NCBI GenBank assembly: GCA_964567475.1
Contig: CAZMMV010000047.1
Location: 1 to 13,503 of the forward strand
Reading direction: 5' to 3'
From: CAZMMV01 sp964567475
GTDB lineage: Bacteria > Bacillota > Clostridia > Tissierellales > Tissierellaceae
DNA length: 13,503 nt
Shown: positions 1-6,299 of the stretch, in pieces
Numbering within the stretch: the first letter of the stretch is position 1
How the letters are laid out: every line of letters begins with the position of its first letter
Made by a program: the position numbers and the translations under genes
The notes under the pieces: generated by a model
What the model saw: the letters and a program-made list of their open reading frames with translations, nothing else
Database searches by the model: none
Told to the model about the DNA's origin: nothing

Positions 1-257
1 CAATTGAAGATATTAAAGGAGATTTATTAGTAGTTTCTCAGTTTACTTTATATGGAGATGTGAGAAAAGGAAGAAGACCTAACTTTACTGATTCTGCTCC
101 TGCAGAAAAAGGGAAATTATTCTATGAAAAGTTTTTAGAAAAATGTAGGCAAGGTGGTTTTAATCCCCGAAAAGGAATTTTTGGAGCAGATATGAAAGTA
201 AATCTTATAAATGATGGTCCTGTTACAATAATGTTAGATAGTAAAAAAACTTTTTAG
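1..257 (+). CDS. dtd: D-aminoacyl-tRNA deacylase, C-terminal part (cut by window edge)
   Basis: Hydrolyses D-aminoacyl-tRNAs (and Gly mischarged on tRNA-Ala) in the cytoplasm, recycling the tRNA. The frame is open from base 3, so the N-terminal part lies off the window; about 84 codons remain of a family usually near 145-150 residues. Two family hallmarks are visible: the SQFTLYGD block (bases about 36-59), which carries the catalytic Thr, and the C-terminal NDGPVTIMLDS block (about 210-242), which contains the Gly-Pro element that screens chirality. The stop TAG at 255-257 overlaps the AGGAGG ribosome site of the next gene, so the two are cotranscribed. A GTG at base 60 lies inside the conserved core and is not the start. 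The family assignment is firm; the gene's promoter is outside the window. Confidence 0.94.
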   Translation, partial: IEDIKGDLLVVSQFTLYGDVRKGRRPNFTDSAPAEKGKLFYEKFLEKCRQGGFNPRKGIFGADMKVNLINDGPVTIMLDSKKTF

Positions 258-268
258 GAGGAATGTAA

Positions 269-895
269 TTGGAAATAATTAGAATAGTTGCAGGGATATA
301 TGGAGCTAATTGTTATATAGTATATGACAATAGTGATGGTAGAAATGAAGGAATAATAGTAGATCCAGGTGGGGATGCAGATGAAATTTTAAAAATTGTA
401 GAAGAAAAAGATATAAATGTTAAAAATATAGTATTAACTCACGGTCATGGAGACCATATAGGTGGCTTAATAGAGTTGAAGGAAGCTTTGGATATTCCAG
501 TAATGATACATGAAAAAGATAGGGCAATGTTGATTGATGGTAAGAAAAATGAATCTACAATGATGGCTATGGGGACTATAGAGGTAGAACCAGATGTATT
601 ATTAAAAGATGGAGATACAATAAAAGTTGCTAATAAAGAGATTCTTGTAATACACACTCCAGGTCATAGTGAAGGTGGTATATCTTTAAAAATTCAAGAT
701 AGTATTATCACTGGAGATACTTTATTTGCAGGTTCTATAGGCAGAACAGATTTAGTGGGTGGTAACTATGGACAGATTATAAAATCTATAAAAGAAAAAC
801 TTTTAATTTATCCTGATGAAACTACTGTGTTACCAGGTCATGGTCCGGCTTCAACAATAGGACGTGAAAAGCTTTCCAATCCATTTTTAAGATAA
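269..895 (+). CDS. MBL-fold metallo-hydrolase (glyoxalase II-like, YcbL type)
   Basis: A 208-residue single-domain metallo-beta-lactamase-fold hydrolase, cytoplasmic, with no signal peptide. The zinc-binding set is complete: THGHGDH at residues 57-63 (H58, H60, D62, H63), H133 in PGH, D150 in TGD and H191 in PGHGP. The length and the final GHGP element resemble the short hydroxyacylglutathione-hydrolase-like proteins common in anaerobes; the C-terminal glutathione-binding helical domain of true GloB is absent, so the substrate is unknown. The start is TTG at 269, chosen because a full AGGAGG (256-261) lies 7 nt upstream and the conserved N-terminus (ANCYIVYD, residues 13-20) follows. An ATG at 263-265 is too near that site and is followed at once by TAA. 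It sits between dtd and hemZ, a neighbourhood I recall as recurrent in Clostridia. Confidence 0.93.
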   Translation: MEIIRIVAGIYGANCYIVYDNSDGRNEGIIVDPGGDADEILKIVEEKDINVKNIVLTHGHGDHIGGLIELKEALDIPVMIHEKDRAMLIDGKKNESTMMAMGTIEVEPDVLLKDGDTIKVANKEILVIHTPGHSEGGISLKIQDSIITGDTLFAGSIGRTDLVGGNYGQIIKSIKEKLLIYPDETTVLPGHGPASTIGREKLSNPFLR

Positions 896-905
896 GGGGA
901 TAAAT

Positions 906-2387
906 ATGATATATTTTCTTTTAGAAGGTCATGATTTCAAATATCCACTATACAATTTGTTAAAAGTATTTTTTCCAATAGAAAAGCTTGTTAATATAAA
1001 AAAACAAGAAGATTACCCCGGTAAAGGTACTCTTCTTGTTATTTCGTTGATAGAAGGGAAAAATACTTTATATGCTGAAACAAGGTTCTATATAAATAAG
1101 GAATTAGTAAAAAAACATAGTGAAGATATAAGAAAGATAGAAATATGTAGTAACGATATAGAAAAAGATATTAAATTAGGGCTTAGAAAGTCAATGTTTA
1201 TTTTATTAGAAGAGATTTCAAAGGTAAAGACTTCTTGGGGAATACTTACAGGAATAAGACCTATTAAAATTATTCATAGTTTAATAAATGAGGGATTAGA
1301 AGATAGGGCTATAATAAATATTTTAACAGATGAATATATGTTTAGTTTAGATAAAGCTGTATTATCATTAAATATAGGGAAAATGCAAAGGAAACATATT
1401 TATCCAATAGAAGGCCATAGATATAGCATATATATTAGTATACCTTTTTGTCCTACAAGATGCCTCTATTGCTCATTTCCCTCTTTATCAATATCCAAAT
1501 ATAGGGATTATATAGAAGAATATACTTCTACAGTGATTTATGAAATTGAAGAAATTAGTAAACTTATGAAGGGGAAAAAACTAAATACAGTTTATATAGG
1601 AGGGGGAACTCCGACTTCTATTCCTTCAGCTGATCTTGAAAGAATAATTCAGGCTATTTATGTAAATTTTGGGGAAAATATAAAAGAATTTACTGTAGAA
1701 GCTGGTAGACCTGATACAATAACTGAGAAATATTTAAAAATGTTAAAGAATAATAATATTGAAAGAATTAGTATAAATCCACAGACAATGAATGATAAAA
1801 CTTTAAAACTAATTGGAAGAGATCATAGTGTTGATGATATTATTTCTTCTTCATATTTAGCTAAAAGTATAGGTTTTAAAAGTATCAATATGGATTTAAT
1901 TGTAGGACTTCCAGGGGAAGGTTTAGAAGAAATAAAAAACACATTAAAACAAATAAAAAAACTAGATCCAGAAAATTTAACAATACATACATTGTCGGTA
2001 AAAACTGGATCTAGACTTAAGTCCACCTTAGACAAATATCCACTTCATAATCAATATATACTGAAGGATATGTTTAAAGAGACAGCCAAGTATGCAGATG
2101 AAATGGATTTAGATGCATATTATTTATATAGACAAAAAAGGATACTTGGAAATCTTGAAAATATTGGTTATTGTAAAAAGGATATGGAGTGTATTTATAA
2201 TATTGCTATGATGGAAGAAAAAGAAACTATAATTGGTATAGGAATGGGAGCAGTGTCTAAAATCTATATACCTGAGGGAGATAAGATAAAAAGAGTTCCA
2301 AACTTTAAAAGCTTAGAAGAATATATTAATAGAAAAGATGAACTTATAGAAAAAAGATATAAAGTATTTATTAAAGAAAGGATGTAA
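906..2387 (+). CDS. hemZ: HemZ-type radical SAM protein (annotated coproporphyrinogen III dehydrogenase)
   Basis: A 493-residue radical SAM enzyme of the HemN/HemW/HemZ group; Bacillus HemZ is about the same length. An N-terminal region of about 165 residues specific to HemZ precedes the radical SAM core. The core opens with YISIPFC and the 4Fe-4S cluster triad C182, C186, C189 (CPTRCLYC). GGGTPT at 232-237 is the SAM-binding glycine motif. The assigned reaction is oxygen-independent oxidative decarboxylation of coproporphyrinogen III. However, residue 191 is Phe (CLYCSF) where genuine HemN has the required fourth Cys (CxYCxC). HemW chaperones also have Phe there, so the enzymatic assignment by name is uncertain. 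The ribosome site AAGGGGA (894-900) overlaps the upstream stop, 5 nt from the ATG. No other haem gene is in the window. Confidence 0.9.
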   Translation: MIYFLLEGHDFKYPLYNLLKVFFPIEKLVNIKKQEDYPGKGTLLVISLIEGKNTLYAETRFYINKELVKKHSEDIRKIEICSNDIEKDIKLGLRKSMFILLEEISKVKTSWGILTGIRPIKIIHSLINEGLEDRAIINILTDEYMFSLDKAVLSLNIGKMQRKHIYPIEGHRYSIYISIPFCPTRCLYCSFPSLSISKYRDYIEEYTSTVIYEIEEISKLMKGKKLNTVYIGGGTPTSIPSADLERIIQAIYVNFGENIKEFTVEAGRPDTITEKYLKMLKNNNIERISINPQTMNDKTLKLIGRDHSVDDIISSSYLAKSIGFKSINMDLIVGLPGEGLEEIKNTLKQIKKLDPENLTIHTLSVKTGSRLKSTLDKYPLHNQYILKDMFKETAKYADEMDLDAYYLYRQKRILGNLENIGYCKKDMECIYNIAMMEEKETIIGIGMGAVSKIYIPEGDKIKRVPNFKSLEEYINRKDELIEKRYKVFIKERM

Positions 2388-2392
2388 ATTAA

Positions 2393-2800
2393 ATGTTATG
2401 GTGGTCTGATGATTTAAAAACAGGAATAACTTTAATTGATGAGCAACATAAGTCTATTTTTGAAAAGGGAAATGAGGTTTTTAGATTAGGTTCAAATATG
2501 GATAAGAATAAGTTTGAAAAAGTCATTGTTTTTTTAATGGCTTATACGAACAATCATTTTATGGAAGAAGAAAATTTAATGATAAATTATAAATATGAAG
2601 ATTTATTAGAGCATAGAAGACAACATAATTATTTTGTGGAGGAAATATACAAAATATATTTAAAATCTATTGAGTCTATAGATCAAGAGCTATTAATTGA
2701 TCTGAAAAATTTAATAATAGAATGGTTATCTGATCATATAAATGTGCATGATAAGAAATTTATAAAGGAAATGAATGAAAAGGATAAATTGCAAAATTAG
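2393..2800 (+). CDS. Bacteriohemerythrin (non-haem di-iron O2-binding protein)
   Basis: A 135-residue single-domain hemerythrin. All seven di-iron ligands of the family are present in order: H19 (DEQHKSIF), H55 and E59 (HFMEE), H74 and H78 (HRRQH), H115 and D120 (HINVHD). The N-terminal WW..DLKTGI..ID block is also typical. Such proteins bind O2 reversibly at a carboxylate-bridged Fe-Fe site in a four-helix bundle; in anaerobes they are thought to scavenge or sense oxygen, or to buffer iron. There is no attached methyl-accepting or GGDEF domain, so it is a free cytoplasmic protein. It starts 5 nt after the hemZ stop (AAGAAAGGA at about 2374-2382), so it is the last gene of the dtd-MBL-hemZ run. 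A new promoter begins 7 nt after its stop. The family is certain; its physiological role here is inferred. Confidence 0.95.
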   Translation: MLWWSDDLKTGITLIDEQHKSIFEKGNEVFRLGSNMDKNKFEKVIVFLMAYTNNHFMEEENLMINYKYEDLLEHRRQHNYFVEEIYKIYLKSIESIDQELLIDLKNLIIEWLSDHINVHDKKFIKEMNEKDKLQN

Positions 2801-2806
2801 AGTTTC

Positions 2807-2835
2807 TTGACAATTGATTTTTTTTAGCTTATAAT
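2807..2835 (+). promoter_or_regulatory. Sigma-A promoter of the aspS operon
   Basis: TTGACA at 2807-2812 and TATAAT at 2830-2835, both perfect consensus hexamers with the optimal 17-nt spacer. The predicted transcript starts near 2842, just ahead of the T-box leader. It begins 7 nt after the hemerythrin stop, separating the two transcription units even though no terminator is visible between them. Confidence 0.9.
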
Positions 2836-2854
2836 AATTTAAAATAAATATAAA

Positions 2855-3077
2855 TGTTTTGAAGAGAAATAGTATTTAAATTTCTTAATTGTAGAGAGTC
2901 GGTCTTGGTGAAATCCGATATTAACATTTAAAGAAGACATCTTGGAACAAATAATTTGTAAAAAATTATTTCCAGCAATGGATTAAAATTTTGAGTGAGG
3001 AGTTGCCTAATTAGGGTGGTACCGCGAGATAACCTTTCGTCCCTGAATATCAGAGATGGAAGGTTTATATATTTTTT
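2855..3077 (+). promoter_or_regulatory. T-box leader (tRNA-Asp sensing riboswitch) for aspS
   Basis: The conserved T-box AGGGTGGTACCGCG is at 3013-3026. Stem I is recognisable. The base pairs TGTTTT-AAG (2855-2864, one bulged G) with CTTGGAACA (2941-2949). An AGTA motif lies at 2871-2874. A 7-bp helix pairs 2875-2881 with 2926-2932. GAGAG and a TCGG/CCGA apical stem close on a GGTGAA loop (2895-2919). The specifier loop GAAGACAT (2933-2940) presents GAC (2936-2938), an Asp codon, in the usual GAA-NNN-A setting. A perfect 9-bp hairpin (2949-2957 with 2963-2971) follows; I did not resolve stems II and IIA/B. Uncharged tRNA-Asp should stabilise the antiterminator (AGGG 3013-3016 with CCCT 3041-3044) and allow aspS transcription. 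The base after TGG (T3020) would face the tRNA discriminator. Confidence 0.95.
3031..3077 (+). terminator. Conditional intrinsic terminator of the T-box leader
   Basis: AACCTTTCGTCCCT (3031-3044) pairs imperfectly with AGAGATGGAAGGTT (3052-3065); AACCTT/AAGGTT at the base is perfect. A T-rich tail ends in six T (3072-3077). The 5' arm includes the CCCT needed by the antiterminator, so the two structures are mutually exclusive, as expected of a T-box switch. Confidence 0.9.
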
Positions 3078-3091
3078 GAGGAGGAGTAAAT

Positions 3092-4870
3092 ATGAGTGAA
3101 GGAATGGGAAGTTTAAGAAGAACAAATATGTGTGGAAGTTTAAGAAAAGAAGATAGTGGAAAAGAAGTAGTTTTAATGGGTTGGGTACAAAAGGAAAGAA
3201 ATTTAGGTTCTCTTATATTTGTTGATTTAAGAGATACTACTGGTATATCACAAATTGTATTTGATGAGAGTCTTCCTAAAGAACATTTTGAAAAGGCAGA
3301 AAAAATTAGAGGCGAATTTGTATTAGCAGTAAAAGGTAAAGTTCGAATTAGACAATCTATAAATAAAGAAATTTCTACTGGAGAAGTTGAAGTTTTAGTT
3401 GAAGAATTTAAAATATTAGATGAATCTGAGACTCCACCAATATATATAAAGGATAATGATAAGGTTGCAGAAACAACTAGACTTAAGTATAGATATCTTG
3501 ATTTAAGGAAACCATCTATGCAAGAAAAGTTGAAATTAAGGGCTAAAACTGCTAGGGTAATTAGAAACTTTTTTGATGAAAATAATTTTATAGAAATAGA
3601 AACTCCTATGCTTACTAAGCCTACTCCAGAGGGAGCAAGGGATTATTTAGTTCCGAGTAGGGTTAATCCTGGTGAGTTTTATGCCTTGCCACAGTCACCA
3701 CAGCTTATGAAACAACTTCTTATGGTTTCAGGAATGGATAGATACTACCAAATAGTAAGGTGTTTTAGAGACGAAGACTTAAGGGCTAATAGGCAACCGG
3801 AATTTACTCAAGTAGATGTTGAAATGAGTTTTGTAGATGTTGAAGATATTATTAATATAAATGAAAAATTATTGTATAAATTATTTAAAGAAATAAAAGA
3901 CATAGAAATAAAATTACCTATTAAAAGAATGACTTATAATGAGGCTATGGAAAGATTTGGTGTAGATAAGCCTGATTTAAGATTTGGGTTTGAGCTAAAA
4001 GACATATCTGATCTTGTTAAGGATGCTGACTTCAAAGTTTTCAGCCAAGCTGTAGGCTCTGGTGGCAGCGTTAGAGGCATCAATGTCAAAGGACATGCGG
4101 ATAGCTTTACTAGAAAAAATATTAACTCCTTAGAGGACTATGCCAAGACTTATGGTGCTAAGGGTTTAGCTTGGATTAAGATTACAGAAGATGGAATAAC
4201 ATCTCCTATAGCTAAGTTCTTTAGTAAAGAAGAAATGGATAATATTTTAGGAAAAATGGAGGGTGAAAAAGGAGATTTACTTCTTTTTGTTGCAGATAAG
4301 AAATCTGTAGTATTTGATACTTTAGGAAACTTAAGAAATGAAGTAGCTAAAAGATTAGAATTAATAGATGACAATTACATGGAATTAGTATGGATTACTG
4401 AATTTCCTTTATTTGAATATGATGAGGAAGAAAATAGATATGTAGCAAAACATCACCCATTTACTCATCCTATGGATGAAGATATAGACTTACTTGAAAC
4501 AAATCCAGAAAAAGTAAGGGCTAAAGCATATGATATTGTAATTAATGGAGATGAAATGGGTGGTGGAAGTATTAGGATAAATAATTCTGATCTTCAAAAA
4601 AGAATGTTTGCTGCGTTAGGTCTTAATGAAGAAGAAGCTATGGATAAGTTTGGATTTTTAATAGAAGCTTTTAAATATGGAACTCCTCCTCATGGTGGTA
4701 TTGCATATGGCTTTGATAGGCTTATTATGCTTTTATCTAATACTTCTAACATTCGTGATGTAATAGCGTTTCCTAAGACTCAATCGGCTACTTGCTTACT
4801 AACAGATGCTCCGACGACTGTATCTAAAAATCAATTGGAAGAAGCGCATATAAAACTAGACATAAAATAA
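3092..4870 (+). CDS. aspS: Aspartyl-tRNA synthetase, bacterial type
   Basis: Charges tRNA-Asp with aspartate using ATP; a class II synthetase acting as a cytoplasmic homodimer. The 592 residues match the usual bacterial length. The order is an N-terminal OB-fold anticodon domain (GWVQKERNLGSLIFVDLRD begins at 30), the class II core with motif 2 around residues 224-244 (FRDEDLRANRQPEFTQ), a bacterial GAD insertion at roughly 290-405, then MGGGSIRIN and motif 3 (GIAYGFDRLIML) near the C-terminus. The start is ATG 3092, preceded at 7 nt by AGGAGG (3079-3084); Met5 and Met13 are less well placed. Transcription is governed by the T-box leader. Bases 4021-4100, inside the GAD domain, are markedly GC-richer than their flanks. 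Whether the enzyme also charges tRNA-Asn cannot be decided here. Confidence 0.98.
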   Translation: MSEGMGSLRRTNMCGSLRKEDSGKEVVLMGWVQKERNLGSLIFVDLRDTTGISQIVFDESLPKEHFEKAEKIRGEFVLAVKGKVRIRQSINKEISTGEVEVLVEEFKILDESETPPIYIKDNDKVAETTRLKYRYLDLRKPSMQEKLKLRAKTARVIRNFFDENNFIEIETPMLTKPTPEGARDYLVPSRVNPGEFYALPQSPQLMKQLLMVSGMDRYYQIVRCFRDEDLRANRQPEFTQVDVEMSFVDVEDIININEKLLYKLFKEIKDIEIKLPIKRMTYNEAMERFGVDKPDLRFGFELKDISDLVKDADFKVFSQAVGSGGSVRGINVKGHADSFTRKNINSLEDYAKTYGAKGLAWIKITEDGITSPIAKFFSKEEMDNILGKMEGEKGDLLLFVADKKSVVFDTLGNLRNEVAKRLELIDDNYMELVWITEFPLFEYDEEENRYVAKHHPFTHPMDEDIDLLETNPEKVRAKAYDIVINGDEMGGGSIRINNSDLQKRMFAALGLNEEEAMDKFGFLIEAFKYGTPPHGGIAYGFDRLIMLLSNTSNIRDVIAFPKTQSATCLLTDAPTTVSKNQLEEAHIKLDIK

Positions 4871-4891
4871 TTAAGTGGGGGAGATAATAAT

Positions 4892-5590
4892 ATGGAAAAT
4901 CCTTTTATGAGATCGGAATTATTATTAGGAAGTAAAGGGATGGATAAATTGTCTAAATCCACAGTTGCGGTCTTTGGAATAGGTGGCGTAGGTTCTTTTG
5001 TAGCTGAAGCACTAGTGAGAACAGGTTTAGGTAGAATTGTATTAATAGATTATGATATAATAGACATAACAAATATCAATAGACAAATTCATGCTACTAG
5101 AAAGACAGTAGGCTTATCAAAAGTAGTAGCTATGAAAGAGAGGATTTTAGATATAAATCCTGAGATTGATGTTGTTATTTATAAGAAAAAATACAACAAA
5201 GAAACTAAAGAAGAGTTACTAGCAAACTACGATTACGTCGTAGATGCCATAGACATGGTTTCTTCAAAACTTGATTTAATATGTGAGTGTAAAAATAGGA
5301 AGATACCAATTATTAGTTCTATGGGAGCAGGAAATAAATTAAATCCTACAATGTTTAAAGTAGAAGATATATATTCTACCAAGGTTTGCCCTCTAGCAAA
5401 GGTAATGAGAAGAGAACTAAGAAAAAGAAATGTAGAGGCTTTAAAAGTTGTCTATTCAGAAGAAATTCCTTTAATAGTAAATCTAGAGTCAGAAGATCTT
5501 AGAAAGGCAGTTCCAGGAAGTATAGGATTTGTACCTCCAGTTGTAGGGATGATTATTGCTTCTGAAGTAATTAAAGATATTGTATTATAG
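4892..5590 (+). CDS. tcdA: tRNA threonylcarbamoyladenosine dehydratase (E1-like, ThiF/MoeB fold)
   Basis: ATP-dependent cyclisation of t6A37 to cyclic ct6A37 in ANN-decoding tRNAs (E. coli TcdA/CsdL, Bacillus YrvM). The 232 residues are within the family's range. Visible features are the nucleotide-binding GIGGVGS at 29-35, D53 at the end of the second strand (LIDYD), NINRQ at 61-65, K77 (LSK), VVDAID at 116-121 and the TKVCPLAK/RRELRKR stretch at about 163-179 characteristic of the Firmicute branch. E. coli TcdA works with the CsdA/CsdE sulfur relay; no such partner is nearby. It begins 21 nt after the aspS stop with GGGGGA (4877-4882), so it should share the T-box-controlled transcript. That would couple modification of tRNA to aspartate-tRNA supply (inference). 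MoeB/ThiF activity is the alternative, but no molybdopterin or thiamine genes are near. Confidence 0.92.
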   Translation: MENPFMRSELLLGSKGMDKLSKSTVAVFGIGGVGSFVAEALVRTGLGRIVLIDYDIIDITNINRQIHATRKTVGLSKVVAMKERILDINPEIDVVIYKKKYNKETKEELLANYDYVVDAIDMVSSKLDLICECKNRKIPIISSMGAGNKLNPTMFKVEDIYSTKVCPLAKVMRRELRKRNVEALKVVYSEEIPLIVNLESEDLRKAVPGSIGFVPPVVGMIIASEVIKDIVL

Positions 5591-5601
5591 GAGGTGTAAA
5601 T

Positions 5602-6024
5602 ATGGATCAAGTAGGAGTTATAACAAAGATTTTTGATAATAAAGCGGAAATAGAAGTAAAGAGAATGTCCGCTTGTGGTGAAAATTGTAAAGGCTGTGGT
5701 AATAGATGTGATACGCCTGCTCATGTTATTATATTGGATAATAATATAGGTGCTAAGGTAGGAGACAAAGTTGAGATTAAAGGTCAAACAAAGGATATAT
5801 TAAAATATATGATTATAATATATTTTGTTCCTTTTGCTATGATGTTACTAGGAATTTTTATGGGAATAAGAATATTTAAAGAAATGGGAATATCTAACTA
5901 TGAACCTTTAAGTTTTTTAGTTGGATTAGTTACTTTGGGAATTGGATTTATAGTCGTTAGATTAATTGATAGTAAGTTAGGAAGGGAAGAAAGTCAAATA
6001 GTAATTATGACTAAAATTCTTTAG
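5602..6024 (+). CDS. RseC/MucC-family membrane protein with a four-Cys motif
   Basis: A 140-residue protein of the RseC family (SoxR-reducing system/positive regulator of sigma-E in Proteobacteria). A short cytosolic N-terminal domain starts with the family's GVITKI and carries C25, C29, C32 and C36 (C-x3-C-x2-C-x3-C). It probably binds an iron-sulfur cluster or redox-active thiols. A small beta-rich region ends in GDKVEI (54-59). Two hydrophobic segments follow (about 68-91 and 103-122), then a basic tail. The ribosome site AGGAGGTG (5589-5596) is near perfect and overlaps the tcdA stop. There are no Rnf/Rsx subunits, SoxR or anti-sigma factor in the window, so the proteobacterial functions cannot be transferred. 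It probably acts in electron transfer or thiol maintenance at the membrane (inference). Confidence 0.85.
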   Translation: MDQVGVITKIFDNKAEIEVKRMSACGENCKGCGNRCDTPAHVIILDNNIGAKVGDKVEIKGQTKDILKYMIIIYFVPFAMMLLGIFMGIRIFKEMGISNYEPLSFLVGLVTLGIGFIVVRLIDSKLGREESQIVIMTKIL

Positions 6025-6035
6025 AGGAGTAGATT

Positions 6036-6299
6036 ATGGAGAAGAAAAAAGCAGTGATAAGAAGGCTTAGAAGGATAGAAGGACAAATAAAGGGAATTGA
6101 AAAGATGGTAGAGGAAGACCAGTTTTGTGGGGATATATTAACACAAGTTTCAGCTGCTAGATCTGCACTAAATAGCGCAGGTGGACTTATATTAGAAAAC
6201 TATATAAAGGTTTGTATAAGAGCTTATATAGAAAAGAATGGAGATCAAGATCTAGATAAATTAGTAGAAACTATGGTTAAGTATACCAAACAAAGTTAA
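6036..6299 (+). CDS. CsoR/CstR-family (DUF156) thiol-based transcriptional repressor
   Basis: An 87-residue all-helical repressor of the CsoR/RcnR/FrmR/CstR superfamily. The N-terminal RRLRRIEGQIKGIEKMVEED (9-28) is the conserved DNA-contacting and dimer helix region, and QVSAARSAL follows at 37-45. Copper-sensing CsoR uses Cys-His-Cys in a C-x24-H-x3-C arrangement. Here C31 and C60 are present but the His position holds Tyr56. That pattern resembles persulfide-sensing CstR, which works through Cys31 and Cys60, more than a copper sensor. It lies 11 nt after the RseC-like gene (site AGAGGAG, 6023-6029) and ends the aspS operon. No copper ATPase or sulfurtransferase gene is adjacent, so the target is unknown. 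Its stop overlaps that of the opposing exporter gene. Family certain; ligand class inferred. Confidence 0.9.
   Translation: MEKKKAVIRRLRRIEGQIKGIEKMVEEDQFCGDILTQVSAARSALNSAGGLILENYIKVCIRAYIEKNGDQDLDKLVETMVKYTKQS

Noticed and set aside
263..268. ATGTAA start-stop pair between the AGGAGG site and the TTG start of the MBL hydrolase gene, a possible minimal regulatory ORF.
   Set aside because: The ATG is only one base from the AGGAGG, too close for initiation; TTG at 269 has proper spacing. Probably chance.
5452..5787. An open frame antisense across the tcdA-rseC junction.
   Set aside because: It has low-complexity Thr/Ile/Tyr composition and covers two well-supported genes including their ribosome site; no family resemblance.
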